Under the pieces are notes generated by a model. That model had not been told where the DNA came from. It saw nothing but the letters and a program-made list of their open reading frames with translations, and made no database searches. Source: an uncultured Clostridia bacterium (GTDB lineage: Bacteria > Bacillota > Clostridia > TANB77 > CAG-508). From it: a DNA stretch of 19,074 nt. The DNA lies in NCBI GenBank assembly GCA_934167225.1, contig CAKPLD010000017.1, positions 1-19,074 on the forward strand, in the 5' to 3' direction. Shown here piece by piece: positions 1-7,622 of the stretch. Every line of letters begins with the position of its first letter. Position 1 is the stretch's first letter. The translations under genes and the position numbers were made by a program.

Positions 1-2
1 AT

Positions 3-824
3 AATGGTGTTAGAGTTCATACTGGTATAAAATATCATAGAATTACAGGTGATACTGATAATAAAGATATTTATGATGTTCAGTGGGCAAAAGATTCTGC
101 CGAACGTCAAGCAGGACATTTCTTAAATTCTAGAACCGAACAAATTGAAAATGCATCTCATTATATGAATAAACCTCCTATTGTTTTATGTCCTTATGAC
201 GCAGAACTTTATGGACATTGGTGGTATGAAGGTCCCTATTGGCTATATATTTTGTTTAAAAAGATTTATTATGATGAATGTAATTTTGAACTCATTACTC
301 CATCTGAATATATGGATAAATACCCAGAAATTCAGCAATGTCAACCTTGTAGATCAAGTTGGGGTGCAAATGGCTATAGTGAAGTTTGGCTTAATCCTTC
401 AAATGATTATGCACATAAACATTTACATACCGCTGGAGATAGAATGTGTGAATTAGCTTATAAATTTAGAAATTCTTATGATATACTTAATGATTTAGAC
501 AAACAAATTAAGGAACTGAAAAAAGAGAAAAAGCCTATTACATCTATTACTTCATCTAGTAAGTACAGAAATACTAAATTACAAGTTCGTGCTTTAAATC
601 AGGCTGCTCGTGAGCTTTTGCTTGCTCAAAGTAGTGATTGGCTATTTATTATTACTAATAATACTATGGTTGATTATGCTCATAGGAGAATTAAAGACCA
701 TATTGGTAGGTTTACTAGACTTTATAATGAACTTAATTCTGGTAAAATTGATAGAAATTTCTTGAGTGAGATTGAGGAAAAAGACCCAGTTTTCCCTGAT
801 ATTGATTATAGAATTTATTTATAA
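3..824 (+). CDS. GH57 1,4-alpha-glucan branching enzyme, C-terminal part (5' end outside window)
   Basis: The reading frame is open from base 3 to the TAA at 822-824, giving 273 visible residues; the start lies upstream of the window. The visible part begins in a GVRVHTGIKYHRITG-like stretch typical of GH57 branching enzymes. The segment DAELYGHWWYEGP follows; its first Asp (codon 198-200) aligns with the general acid/base Asp of GH57 enzymes. Next come an ELITPSEY stretch, SSWGANGYSEVWLNPSND, and a helical C-terminal domain corresponding to the DUF1957 part of the family. The enzyme would introduce alpha-1,6 branches into glycogen in the cytoplasm. The catalytic nucleophile Glu should lie in the missing N-terminal half. 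An internal ATG at 165 is not the start, because family similarity continues upstream of it. The branching role is assigned from the family; other GH57 activities are less likely given these motifs. Confidence 0.9.
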   Translation, partial: NGVRVHTGIKYHRITGDTDNKDIYDVQWAKDSAERQAGHFLNSRTEQIENASHYMNKPPIVLCPYDAELYGHWWYEGPYWLYILFKKIYYDECNFELITPSEYMDKYPEIQQCQPCRSSWGANGYSEVWLNPSNDYAHKHLHTAGDRMCELAYKFRNSYDILNDLDKQIKELKKEKKPITSITSSSKYRNTKLQVRALNQAARELLLAQSSDWLFIITNNTMVDYAHRRIKDHIGRFTRLYNELNSGKIDRNFLSEIEEKDPVFPDIDYRIYL

Positions 825-831
825 TTTTTTA

Positions 832-860
832 TGAATACTTTCACAAATTTTGTATATACT
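832..860 (+). promoter_or_regulatory. Sigma-G-like (forespore) promoter of the sspH-like gene
   Basis: TGAATA at 832-837 and TATACT at 855-860 are separated by 17 bases. The -35 box matches the forespore sigma-G pattern (G-ATR type) and the -10 box resembles CATACTA. It sits about 33 bases upstream of the start of a spore-protein gene, which is what makes the match credible. No good TTGACA/TATAAT pair was seen here. Confidence 0.45.
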
Positions 861-892
861 TTTGGTAACAGGATTTGTGGAGGTGTTTTTTT

Positions 893-1063
893 ATGGATAT
901 TAATCGTATTAATTCTATTTTGTCTAATGATGAAAAGTTTGATGTTTTTTATAAGGACAGGCCAGTGTGGATTCAGGGTATTTCTAAGAATATGGCTAAA
1001 GTTGGGTTTGTGGATAATTTTGAGGAGATGGATGTTAGGATTTCGGAGTTGTATGAAAAATAA
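893..1063 (+). CDS. sspH: H-type small acid-soluble spore protein (SspH family)
   Basis: This 56-residue protein matches the SspH pattern in order: a short N-terminal helix (MDINRINSILSN), then FYKDRPVWIQGI, which corresponds to the Bacillus 'NGVPIYIQ' segment. The C-terminal segment is EEMDVRISELYEK, corresponding to 'EMDVPVQGLVE'. Family length is about 59 residues. The start is the ATG at 893, set by GTGGAGGTG at 877-885; an upstream in-frame TTG at 875 would bury the ribosome binding site in the coding region. The family is made in the developing spore core; its exact role there is not well defined. A sigma-G-like promoter lies just upstream and a terminator just downstream, so it looks monocistronic. 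It is strong evidence that the host sporulates. Confidence 0.88.
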   Translation: MDINRINSILSNDEKFDVFYKDRPVWIQGISKNMAKVGFVDNFEEMDVRISELYEK

Positions 1064-1079
1064 CAAATTTGAAAATTCT

Positions 1080-1119
1080 AAAAGGATATAAGATACCATA
1101 AATACCTTATATCCTTTTT
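1080..1119. terminator. Bidirectional terminator between sspH and glyQS
   Basis: AAAGGATATAAG at 1081-1092 pairs perfectly with CTTATATCCTTT at 1106-1117 over a 13-base loop. It is followed by T-rich sequence on the + strand. Read on the - strand it lies about 8 bases after the glyQS stop, so it probably ends transcription from both sides. Confidence 0.75.
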
Positions 1120-1125
1120 ATTTAT

Positions 1126-2508
1126 CTAGAAATTAATTTTACCCTTAATCCAATTCTCAATCTCATCAATTGGCATTCTAACTTGTTCCATTGTGTCTCT
1201 ATCTCTTATAGTAACTTGATTATCTTCTAAAGTATCAAAATCAACAGTTACACAATATGGAGTTCCAATTTCATCTTCTCTTCTATAACGTTTTCCTATT
1301 GAACCAGCTTCATCATAATCACACATAAATGTTTTAGATAATTTTTCGTGTAATTCCACTGCTTTAGCAGATAATTTTTTAGATAATGGTAAAACAGCTA
1401 ATTTATATGGTGCTAATGCTGGATGTAAATGCAATACTGTTCTTTTATCTCCTTCTGCTATTTCTTGTTCATCATATGCGTTGCATAGAAACATTAATAT
1501 TAATCTATCTACACCTACTGATGGCTCAATTACAAATGGTACATATTTTTCACCTGTGTCTGGGTCTTGGTATGTTAGGTCTTGTTTTGTTGCTTCCATA
1601 TGTCTTGATAAGTCGTAGTTTGTTCTGTCTGCAATTCCCCAAACCTCTCCCCATCCAAATGGGAATTTATATTCTATATCTGCTGTTGCTTTGCTATAGA
1701 ATGATAGTTCCTCTTTTGTGTGATTTCTAAATCTTACATCTTCTTCTTTTGCCCCAAGTGATATTAAGAAATTGTGGCAATATTCTTTCCAATATTCGTG
1801 CCATTCTAAGTCTGTATCTGGTTTGCAGAAAAATTCTATTTCCATTTGTTCAAATTCACGTGTTCTAAATATGAAATTTCCTGGTGTTATTTCATTTCTG
1901 AATGCTTTTCCTTGTTGGCATATTCCCATTGGTAATTTTCTTCTTGTTGTTCTAAGTACATTTTTGAAGTTTACAAATATTCCTTGTGCTGTTTCTGGAC
2001 GTAGATATATTTCAGATTTTGCATCTTCTGTAACTCCTTGAAATGTTTTGAACATTAAGTTGAATTTTCTAATTGATGTGTAATTTAATTTTCCACAGTT
2101 TGGACATACTATGTTGTTGTCATTTATATATTTTACAGTTTCTTCATCTGACCATCCATCTGCTATTACGTCCTTTCCGTTTTTGGCAGCCCATTCTTCT
2201 ATTAGTTTGTCTGCTCTGTGTCTTGTTTTACATTCTTTACAATCTATTAAAGGATCCGAAAAGCTTGCTACATGCCCTGTTGTTACCCATACTTGAGGAT
2301 TCATTAATATTGCACTATCTAACCCTACATTGTATTTGTTTTCTTGTACCATCTTTTTCATCCATGCTTTTTTTATATTATTTTTTAATTCTACTCCTAG
2401 TGGTCCATAATCCCATGTATTTGAAAGTCCGCCATATATGTCTGAACCTGGATATACATATCCTCTCGCTTTACATAGGTTAACTAATTTTTCCATTGAA
2501 TCTAGCAT
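1126..2508 (-). CDS. glyQS: Glycyl-tRNA synthetase, alpha2 type
   Basis: This 460-residue cytoplasmic enzyme charges tRNA-Gly with glycine. The N-terminus (MEKLVNLCKARGYVYPGSDIY, GGLSNTWDYGPLG) is the class II homodimeric GlyRS signature. Two CxxC pairs (CKEC and CPNC) frame the insertion domain. Class II motif 2 is the FRNEITPGNF/FRTREFEQMEIEFF region, and motif 3 is GVDRLILMFLCNAY near the C-terminus, followed by an anticodon-binding domain. The start is the ATG at 2506-2508, preceded by AGAGGG on the - strand. A longer frame to 2574 would run through the promoter at 2546-2574 and is rejected. No T-box leader is visible upstream, although many Firmicute aminoacyl-tRNA synthetase genes have one. 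It is the last gene of the leftward cluster and ends at a bidirectional terminator. Confidence 0.97.
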   Translation of the reverse strand: MLDSMEKLVNLCKARGYVYPGSDIYGGLSNTWDYGPLGVELKNNIKKAWMKKMVQENKYNVGLDSAILMNPQVWVTTGHVASFSDPLIDCKECKTRHRADKLIEEWAAKNGKDVIADGWSDEETVKYINDNNIVCPNCGKLNYTSIRKFNLMFKTFQGVTEDAKSEIYLRPETAQGIFVNFKNVLRTTRRKLPMGICQQGKAFRNEITPGNFIFRTREFEQMEIEFFCKPDTDLEWHEYWKEYCHNFLISLGAKEEDVRFRNHTKEELSFYSKATADIEYKFPFGWGEVWGIADRTNYDLSRHMEATKQDLTYQDPDTGEKYVPFVIEPSVGVDRLILMFLCNAYDEQEIAEGDKRTVLHLHPALAPYKLAVLPLSKKLSAKAVELHEKLSKTFMCDYDEAGSIGKRYRREDEIGTPYCVTVDFDTLEDNQVTIRDRDTMEQVRMPIDEIENWIKGKINF

Positions 2509-2545
2509 TTTCTTTTCCCTCTTTCTTCTCTTTTTGATGTTTCTA

Positions 2546-2574
2546 GTTATATCATATTTTTTATTTCTTATCAA
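2546..2574 (-). promoter_or_regulatory. Sigma-A promoter of glyQS
   Basis: On the - strand, TTGATA (2574-2569) and TATAAC (2551-2546) are separated by 17 bases, with TGA immediately before the -10 box (extended -10). This gives glyQS its own transcription start about 30 bases upstream of the ATG, besides read-through from the upstream gene. Confidence 0.6.
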
Positions 2575-2591
2575 GCTTTATATAAAATTTT

Positions 2592-3881
2592 CTAAAAATT
2601 TTTGCAGGCTTTTACTTTTATTATTTGTCTATCTTTTACTTTTTCTATTTTGTATGTTACCTTTTCTGTTTCAACTACTGGTTTTTCTCCATCTTTTGGA
2701 ATCCTGTCTAGCTTTTTTATTAGGTATCCACCTAATGTATCTACATCTTCTTCCTCTATTTCAATATTCAAAAATTTTTCTACATCATATAATGCTATAC
2801 TTGCATCAAATAAAAATGTATTATTGTCTATTTTTTTGAATTTGTCTGTTTCTTTATCATACTCATCATAAATTTCTCCAACAATTTCTTCTAATATGTC
2901 CTCCATTGTTACCATTCCAGCTGTTCCACCATATTCGTCTAATACTATTGCAATCTGTTTTTTGTCTTTTCTTAATTCTTGAAATAATTCATTTACTCTT
3001 TTAGTTTCAGATACAAAATATGCTTCTTTCACTAAGGATTTTATTTTCGAATTTTTATTTTTGTTTGAAATTAGTAAATCCTTTATATATATAATTCCTT
3101 TTATATTATCCATGTTTTCATCATATACAGGAATTCTACTATATCTCATATCAACAGACAATTTTTCTATTACCTCTGCAATTGTCATGTCAATATCTAA
3201 GGCAAATATCTTATTTCTCGGAATCATTATTTCAGACACAAATTTGTCATTAAATTCAAATACATTATTTATCATTTCTTTCTCTTCTTCTTGTATGGTT
3301 CCTTTTTCTTCTCCTACATCTACCATCATTCTTATTTCTTCTTCTGTGACGTTATCTTCCTCTTCTCCTGTTACTCCAAATAATTTTGATATTATGTTTG
3401 TGGAAAATGTTAAAAATTTTACAAATGGTGCTGTTATTATAGATATTGTTTTTATTATTCCAATACTTGCAAATGATACTTTTTCATAGTATTTCATTGC
3501 TATTCTTTTTGGTACTAATTCGCCAAATACGAGTGTAAAATATGATAAAATTATTGTAATTATTATTATTGATACACTTTTCCATGTTGAAATTGAAACA
3601 TTTGGAATCCAATTATTTAACATTGGTGATAATTTATCTGCAAATGTGTCTGATGCAAACGCACTTGATAAAAACCCTGCAAGTGTGACTCCTATTTGTA
3701 TTGTAGCTAAAAACTTACTCGGATTTTTTAGCATATTTTGGATTTTTTTTGCTTTTTTATCTCCTTCTTTTGCAAGTAAATCTATTTTTGCATCATTTAG
3801 TGATATAAACGCAATTTCAGCCGATGCAAAAAAAGCATTTATTAAAATTAAAACTACTAAAATTATTATACTCCCTAACAT
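2592..3881 (-). CDS. CNNM/HlyC-CorC family membrane protein with CBS pair
   Basis: This 429-residue membrane protein has the complete CNNM/CorC layout. A DUF21 transmembrane domain spans roughly residues 1-190, with hydrophobic segments near 3-28, 58-75, 102-125 and 138-165. A CBS-domain pair follows at about 215-335, starting at the characteristic EIMIPRN. A C-terminal CorC_HlyC domain covers about 350-426. Members of this family are linked to divalent cation (Mg2+ or Co2+) transport or efflux; older annotations call them haemolysins, which is doubtful. AGGAGG lies just upstream of the ATG, overlapping the stop codon of the upstream GT2 gene, which indicates cotranscription. The ion specificity cannot be read from the sequence. 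Confidence 0.93.
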   Translation of the reverse strand: MLGSIIILVVLILINAFFASAEIAFISLNDAKIDLLAKEGDKKAKKIQNMLKNPSKFLATIQIGVTLAGFLSSAFASDTFADKLSPMLNNWIPNVSISTWKSVSIIIITIILSYFTLVFGELVPKRIAMKYYEKVSFASIGIIKTISIITAPFVKFLTFSTNIISKLFGVTGEEEDNVTEEEIRMMVDVGEEKGTIQEEEKEMINNVFEFNDKFVSEIMIPRNKIFALDIDMTIAEVIEKLSVDMRYSRIPVYDENMDNIKGIIYIKDLLISNKNKNSKIKSLVKEAYFVSETKRVNELFQELRKDKKQIAIVLDEYGGTAGMVTMEDILEEIVGEIYDEYDKETDKFKKIDNNTFLFDASIALYDVEKFLNIEIEEEDVDTLGGYLIKKLDRIPKDGEKPVVETEKVTYKIEKVKDRQIIKVKACKNF

Positions 3882-3889
3882 CTTTCCTC

Positions 3890-4807
3890 CTAACTAATAC
3901 AATATTTTACCTCTAAAATGATTCTTTTAACAAATTGCTTAAAACTCCTAATCTTTATATGTTTAGCAATTTTTCTTGTTTTTAGTTCTTTTTCAAACCA
4001 AATTTTATTTTCTTCATTAAGCTCTGGAACAACTGCAAGTAAAGAGTTTGTTGCATATATTGCAAGATTTTCTTTTGTTACTTTTTTTAGTGGCATTTTT
4101 TTTACATCTTTTAATAAATTATCAAAATGAACCAATTTATCTTGCAATTTTTTTCTTTCCTTTTCTTCATTTTGGTTTCTCATTATACTATTTTTACTTT
4201 GAACATAGTAATATTCGTATTTATCAATCGATACCATTGTTTTTGCTGTTAGTATTATTAATGGCATTGTTGCAAAGTCTTCATGATACATTCCTTTTGG
4301 AAATTCACGCATTAGTTCTTTTTTTATTGCATAATTCCATAAGCAATCTATCAAATTATCTTTTCCAAATAATAAATTAAATCCTTTTTCTCCTGAGACT
4401 TTACTAAAGGAATTACTTTCTTCTTTTTTTACAATATTTTCCTCTTCATCTGCAAACAAAGGTTTCCATTTTATTAATTCTATTCCCTGTTGTATGTATG
4501 GTTCTATGTCTTTTAATAATGTTTTTGATATGTAATCATCACTATCAACAAAAATTATGTATTCCCCTATTGCTTGGTTTACTCCATAATTTCTGGCATC
4601 TGCTACTCCATTATTTTCTTTGTAAAAATATTTTATTCTTTTATCATTTTTAAATTCTTCTACTCTTTCTCTCAGGTCATCATCAGAACCATCATCTACT
4701 ACTATTACTTCATACTCAATTGATGTTTCTTCTTGATTAACTATTGAATTAATTGTTCTGCCTATTGTTTTCCCCGCATTGTAGGCTGGTATAATAAAAC
4801 TTATCAT
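3890..4807 (-). CDS. Family 2 glycosyltransferase (GT-A fold)
   Basis: This 305-residue protein begins MISFIIPAYNAGKTI, the usual GT2 start. VVDDGSDD is at about residues 36-43 and the metal/nucleotide-sugar DxD motif, FVDSDD, at about 86-91. The N-terminal ~110 residues are the conserved catalytic domain; the C-terminal ~150 are variable and Lys-rich. It should transfer a sugar from a nucleotide-sugar donor to a surface glycan or lipid at the cytoplasmic face of the membrane; donor and acceptor cannot be told. There is no clear transmembrane segment. Its ribosome binding site (AAGGAGA) sits rather far from the ATG (about 14 bases). The stop codon overlaps the ribosome binding site of the CNNM gene. 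A GT4 gene lies immediately upstream, so the two may act on the same glycan. Confidence 0.92.
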   Translation of the reverse strand: MISFIIPAYNAGKTIGRTINSIVNQEETSIEYEVIVVDDGSDDDLRERVEEFKNDKRIKYFYKENNGVADARNYGVNQAIGEYIIFVDSDDYISKTLLKDIEPYIQQGIELIKWKPLFADEEENIVKKEESNSFSKVSGEKGFNLLFGKDNLIDCLWNYAIKKELMREFPKGMYHEDFATMPLIILTAKTMVSIDKYEYYYVQSKNSIMRNQNEEKERKKLQDKLVHFDNLLKDVKKMPLKKVTKENLAIYATNSLLAVVPELNEENKIWFEKELKTRKIAKHIKIRSFKQFVKRIILEVKYCIS

Positions 4808-4846
4808 TTTTTATTTATCGTCTCCTTTATTTTTTATTTGTTATAT

Positions 4847-4873
4847 CTTATAACATTTTACATTTTTTTACAA
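4847..4873 (-). promoter_or_regulatory. Possible internal promoter before the GT2 gene
   Basis: In the 70-base gap after the GT4 gene the - strand reads TTGTAA (4873-4868), a 15-base spacer, then TATAAG (4852-4847) preceded by TGT (extended -10). The short spacer makes it a weak candidate. Confidence 0.35.
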
Positions 4874-4877
4874 TATG

Positions 4878-5951
4878 TTAACTTATAATTTGTTTTAATT
4901 TTTCTATTATTTTTTTATTAAATTCTTCTGCATTAAATTTTTCCATATTATATCCTTTTTCCAGATATTGTTTCATCCCATTGTATACACCATTTTCTGA
5001 TTTTTCAACTACAATTCCAAATTTATTTTTTATGTCTTTTTCACTATCTGATACATCTGTTGTTATTATTGTTTTTCCTAAAATCATACTTTCTATAAAT
5101 ACAACCGGATACCCTTCAAAATCTGACGACATTAGTAGACAATCGGACTTTTTTAAGTATGGATATGGATTTGTTTTCTTTCCTAAAAATTCTATGTTTT
5201 TTATTTCTCTTGCCTGTTTCTTATACATTTGACTGTCTGGTCCATCTCCTACAAAAACCACTCTAAATATATATCCTTCTTTGTTTAGCCTTTTAACAGC
5301 ATTTATTATTCTGCTTAACTTTTTTTGTTTTTCATCGTGTCTTCCTAAATTTATAAATGTTACAATATTAGATTTTTGTTTAAAATCATCACATGGTTCT
5401 GTAGCTTTTTGCTCTATTTTTTTATAATTTATTAAATTATTACAATATATACACTTTTCTTTTAATTCCTGAAAGTTATCTATAAATATGTTTTTATCAT
5501 GTTCTGATACAAAAATTATTTTTTTAAATTCTCTTGCTTTTGTTTTTTCAAAGAATTTTTTATATTTTTCTATATCGTTTTCATAAAAACTCATATAATC
5601 ATTATGTACCCATAAAGCATTATTACTACTTGCCGTTCTTGCAACAAATGAAGCAGAATAGCTATATGTTGCATAACATGCTGAAAAATCAAATTTATTT
5701 TTGTATTTTATTTTAAAACATTGTTGTTTTATATAATTGCATATTTTTCTTATTGCTATATTTTTCATATTATTTGGTTTATAAGTAATAATTTTTATAT
5801 TTTCAGGAATTTCATTTAAAAATATTCCTTCTTTTTTTTCTAAACATAGCGTAATTTTATAATCATTTTTTATATTTTTTAATAATGTGATAAGGGCCGT
5901 TTCTATTCCTCCAACATCAAGCGAATAGGCCGAAAATAGTATTTCTTTCAT
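4878..5951 (-). CDS. Family 4 glycosyltransferase (GT-B fold)
   Basis: This 357-residue GT-B enzyme has an N-terminal acceptor domain opening MKEILFSAYSLDVGGIETALI, where the Gly-Gly-hydrophobic-Glu motif is typical of GT4. A second Rossmann half starts near residue 197 (FINLGRHDEKQKK). FVGDGPD lies at about 233-239, and the EGYPVVFIE motif puts the E-x7-E pair at residues 279 and 287. It likely transfers a hexose or derivative to a capsular, teichoic or other surface glycan. The ATG overlaps the recX stop codon by one base (TAATG), so translation is coupled. Donor and acceptor are unknown. Confidence 0.92.
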   Translation of the reverse strand: MKEILFSAYSLDVGGIETALITLLKNIKNDYKITLCLEKKEGIFLNEIPENIKIITYKPNNMKNIAIRKICNYIKQQCFKIKYKNKFDFSACYATYSYSASFVARTASSNNALWVHNDYMSFYENDIEKYKKFFEKTKAREFKKIIFVSEHDKNIFIDNFQELKEKCIYCNNLINYKKIEQKATEPCDDFKQKSNIVTFINLGRHDEKQKKLSRIINAVKRLNKEGYIFRVVFVGDGPDSQMYKKQAREIKNIEFLGKKTNPYPYLKKSDCLLMSSDFEGYPVVFIESMILGKTIITTDVSDSEKDIKNKFGIVVEKSENGVYNGMKQYLEKGYNMEKFNAEEFNKKIIEKLKQIIS

Positions 5952-6403
5952 TATTTTCCTTTCTGGATTCTTTCATATGCTTTGTTTATATTGTCTTTTT
6001 TGTATCCTTTTTTTATTAAATATGATGTTATTTCTATTTTTTCTTGATCTTTTTTCATTATTATTTTTTCTGCTGAATTTATTTCATATTCTGTTAACTC
6101 TTCTTTATTTTTGTATATATAGTCCTCTATAAGATTTCTATTTATTCCTTTTGTTTGTAGTTTATATTTTACTTCTGTTATAGACATTTTTTTTAGTAAT
6201 TTAAAGTTATTTACCGCTCTTTTTATATAATCTTCATCGTCTATGTATTTTGCTTCTTTTAAATATTCTATAACATCTTCTAATAATTCTTCTGTATATT
6301 CATTTTTAAATTTATTTCTTACTTCGTTTTCTGTTCTTTTTTTATACAATATATATTTTAAAATTTTCGTTTTAGCTTTGTCCAATTCTTCTTTCGAATA
6401 CAT
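5951..6403 (-). CDS. recX: RecX-family regulatory protein
   Basis: This 150-residue all-helical protein fits the RecX fold of three tandem three-helix repeats, covering roughly residues 5-55 (SKEELDKAKTKILKYILYKKRTENEVRNKF), 55-105 (YIDDEDYIKRAVNN) and 108-148 (IKKGYKKDNINKAYE). RecX binds RecA filaments and limits recombinase activity in the cytoplasm. The length is short but within the family range. The ribosome binding site GGGAGGAGC lies 6 bases before the ATG. It heads the leftward cluster and is coupled to a GT4 gene, an unusual partner, since recX often sits near recA or regulatory genes. Assignment rests on overall pattern rather than a catalytic motif. Confidence 0.8.
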   Translation of the reverse strand: MYSKEELDKAKTKILKYILYKKRTENEVRNKFKNEYTEELLEDVIEYLKEAKYIDDEDYIKRAVNNFKLLKKMSITEVKYKLQTKGINRNLIEDYIYKNKEELTEYEINSAEKIIMKKDQEKIEITSYLIKKGYKKDNINKAYERIQKGK

Positions 6404-6429
6404 TTAATGCTCCTCCCAAATTTTAATTT

Positions 6430-6458
6430 ATTTTACCAAAAACCTTCTATTTTTACAA
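6430..6458 (-). promoter_or_regulatory. Promoter of the recX-glycosyltransferase cluster
   Basis: On the - strand, TTGTAA (6458-6453), a 17-base spacer and TATAAT-like TAAAAT (6435-6430), with TGG just before the -10 box. It lies about 27 bases upstream of the recX start. Confidence 0.5.
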
Positions 6459-6496
6459 CTATTTACAACATATTTTTGTAATTTTTATAAAAAATA

Positions 6497-6526
6497 TAGA
6501 CAAAGTGGCTTTTTTTGTGTTATTAT
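6497..6526 (+). promoter_or_regulatory. Promoter of the small Ser/Thr-rich membrane protein
   Basis: TAGACA at 6497-6502 and TATTAT at 6521-6526 are separated by 18 bases, each one mismatch from consensus. The next gene starts at 6573. It is divergent from the recX promoter. Confidence 0.5.
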
Positions 6527-6572
6527 ACTATTATTGTAATTCAAATGAAAAATATCTTAAGGAGGAAAAAAA

Positions 6573-6980
6573 ATGTCAAAATTAAACAAAATCAAATTAT
6601 TTTTTATCATAACTATAATCGCAATTTTTTCATTTAATTATTGTTATGGTATAGATTTAAACTTAACAGAAAACCAAACAACAGCAGATAACAATTCTGC
6701 ATCTTCAACAGCAGAAAATACTGAAAGTTCTAGTAGTAACACTGGTTCTCAAAATGGTACATCTTCAAATACTACAAACTCTAACAGTAACTCATCTAGT
6801 ACATCAAAACAAAATACTTCATCTTCAAATACATCATCTACTGTAAGTAGTGTTTCTACAAATTCACAAAGCTCAAGCACTTCTACAATTGCTAATCTTA
6901 TAAATATAGCTTTAATTGTAATTGGAGTATTATTAATTTTCTTTGCTATAGCCATTTTAATAAGATTAAGTGCAAAATAA
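6573..6980 (+). CDS. Small exported Ser/Thr/Asn-rich protein with C-terminal membrane anchor
   Basis: I do not recognise the family. The 135-residue protein has a basic N-terminus and hydrophobic segment (about residues 7-25) ending at a possible signal cleavage site near CYG. A low-complexity linker of about 75 residues rich in Ser, Thr and Asn follows, then a C-terminal transmembrane helix (about 108-130, ANLINIALIVIGVLLIFFAIAI) with a short basic tail. It should span the wall as a flexible, membrane-anchored stalk outside the cell. AAGGAGGAAAA precedes the ATG. It has its own promoter and a terminator right after the stop. The next gene has the same three-part layout although the sequences differ, so the two may be related in function. 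Confidence 0.75.
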   Translation: MSKLNKIKLFFIITIIAIFSFNYCYGIDLNLTENQTTADNNSASSTAENTESSSSNTGSQNGTSSNTTNSNSNSSSTSKQNTSSSNTSSTVSSVSTNSQSSSTSTIANLINIALIVIGVLLIFFAIAILIRLSAK

Positions 6981-6988
6981 ACTTTTTT

Positions 6989-7020
6989 CAAGCAATATTT
7001 TTATTGCTTGTTTTATTTTT
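6989..7020 (+). terminator. Rho-independent terminator after the first small exported protein
   Basis: CAAGCAATA (6989-6997) pairs with TATTGCTTG (7002-7010) over a TTTT loop and is followed by a T-rich run. Confidence 0.85.
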
Positions 7021-7055
7021 TCAAAATTTTTCATAGTATATTTTATCCTGAAAAT

Positions 7056-7071
7056 TTAATAATATTATTAA
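7056..7071. promoter_or_regulatory. 16-bp AT-only palindrome upstream of the second small exported protein
   Basis: TTAATAATATTATTAA is a perfect palindrome 37 bases upstream of the ATG at 7109. It could be an operator, but AT-only palindromes are common in DNA this AT-rich. No convincing -35/-10 pair was found beside it. Confidence 0.25.
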
Positions 7072-7108
7072 GTTTTATTTTAAACTAATTTTTAGGAGGA
7101 TATAAAAA

Positions 7109-7558
7109 ATGAAGAAAAAACTTTTATTTGGTTTATTATTATTATCTTTTCTTTTATTATTTAGCACTACTTTTTCATTTGCAACAGATGATGGAAAAGA
7201 TGCCTTAAAAGATGTTGCAAACTCTGTCCGCAACGTTGTTGGCGATGCAGAAAATGGTGTTGAAAATGCTGCAAGAGATATATCTAATACATCAAAAAAC
7301 GTTACAGGCGATATGGAAAATGGTACATCCAAAGAAGCTAATAAAAACGACTTTATGATGTCAACAAATATGTCTAATACAGGAAATTATAATGCTCAAC
7401 GAACTTCTACAACAGCTAATGACACATTGCTAGGAATGAATTCTACTACATGGATTTGGCTAATTCTAGCTATTGCAGCAGTTGCTATTGTTGCTTTAGT
7501 TTATTACTATTCGGCAGGTGTTTCAAATAGAAATAATTATGATGATAATAATCAATAA
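7109..7558 (+). CDS. Small exported protein with internal repeat and C-terminal membrane anchor
   Basis: Family not recognised. The 149-residue protein has a clear Sec-type signal peptide (basic MKKK, hydrophobic core to about residue 22, cleavage likely after SFA). A polar, mostly helical middle region contains two similar ~22-residue units (NSVRNVVGDAENGVENAA and NTSKNVTGDMENGTSKEA, about 27 residues apart). A single transmembrane helix follows at about 111-133 (TTWIWLILAIAAVAIVALVYYY), then a short hydrophilic tail of about 16 residues. It is probably held in the membrane with the middle region outside the cell. TAGGAGGATAT supplies the ribosome binding site. It follows another protein of the same layout and precedes an RluA-type gene with which it shares no obvious function. 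Confidence 0.78.
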   Translation: MKKKLLFGLLLLSFLLLFSTTFSFATDDGKDALKDVANSVRNVVGDAENGVENAARDISNTSKNVTGDMENGTSKEANKNDFMMSTNMSNTGNYNAQRTSTTANDTLLGMNSTTWIWLILAIAAVAIVALVYYYSAGVSNRNNYDDNNQ

Positions 7559-7574
7559 TAACCATTCTATTTTC

Positions 7575-7597
7575 GTGTTCTATCTTGTATAGAACAC
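7575..7597 (+). other. Perfect 9-bp stem hairpin between the exported protein gene and the RluA-type gene
   Basis: GTGTTCTAT (7575-7583) pairs with ATAGAACAC (7589-7597) over a 5-base loop. No T-run follows on either strand, so it is not a standard terminator. It lies between the stop codon at 7558 and the AAAGGAGG ribosome binding site of the next gene. It may stabilise or process an mRNA end, or bind a protein. Confidence 0.5.
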
Positions 7598-7622
7598 ATG
7601 TACATATACAAAAGGAGGTCAT

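Noticed and set aside
1009..1017. TGTGGATAA, a reverse DnaA box
   Set aside because: It is inside the sspH coding sequence (the segment encoding FVDNF) with no partner nearby; most likely coincidence.
815..1099. 94-codon ORF on the - strand over the spore protein gene
   Set aside because: It is the antisense shadow of sspH and its terminator, has no ribosome binding site, and the + strand frame has a clear family match.
2073..2483. Long + strand hydrophobic ORF opposite glyQS
   Set aside because: Leu/His-rich translation typical of the complement of an AT-rich gene; no ribosome binding site and no domain. The same applies to the other antisense ORFs over recN, dxs and the kinase gene.
2509..2591. 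Possible T-box leader of glyQS
   Set aside because: The gap after the CNNM gene is only about 80 bases and shows a plain sigma-A promoter, with no GGTGG motif, specifier stem or terminator/antiterminator.
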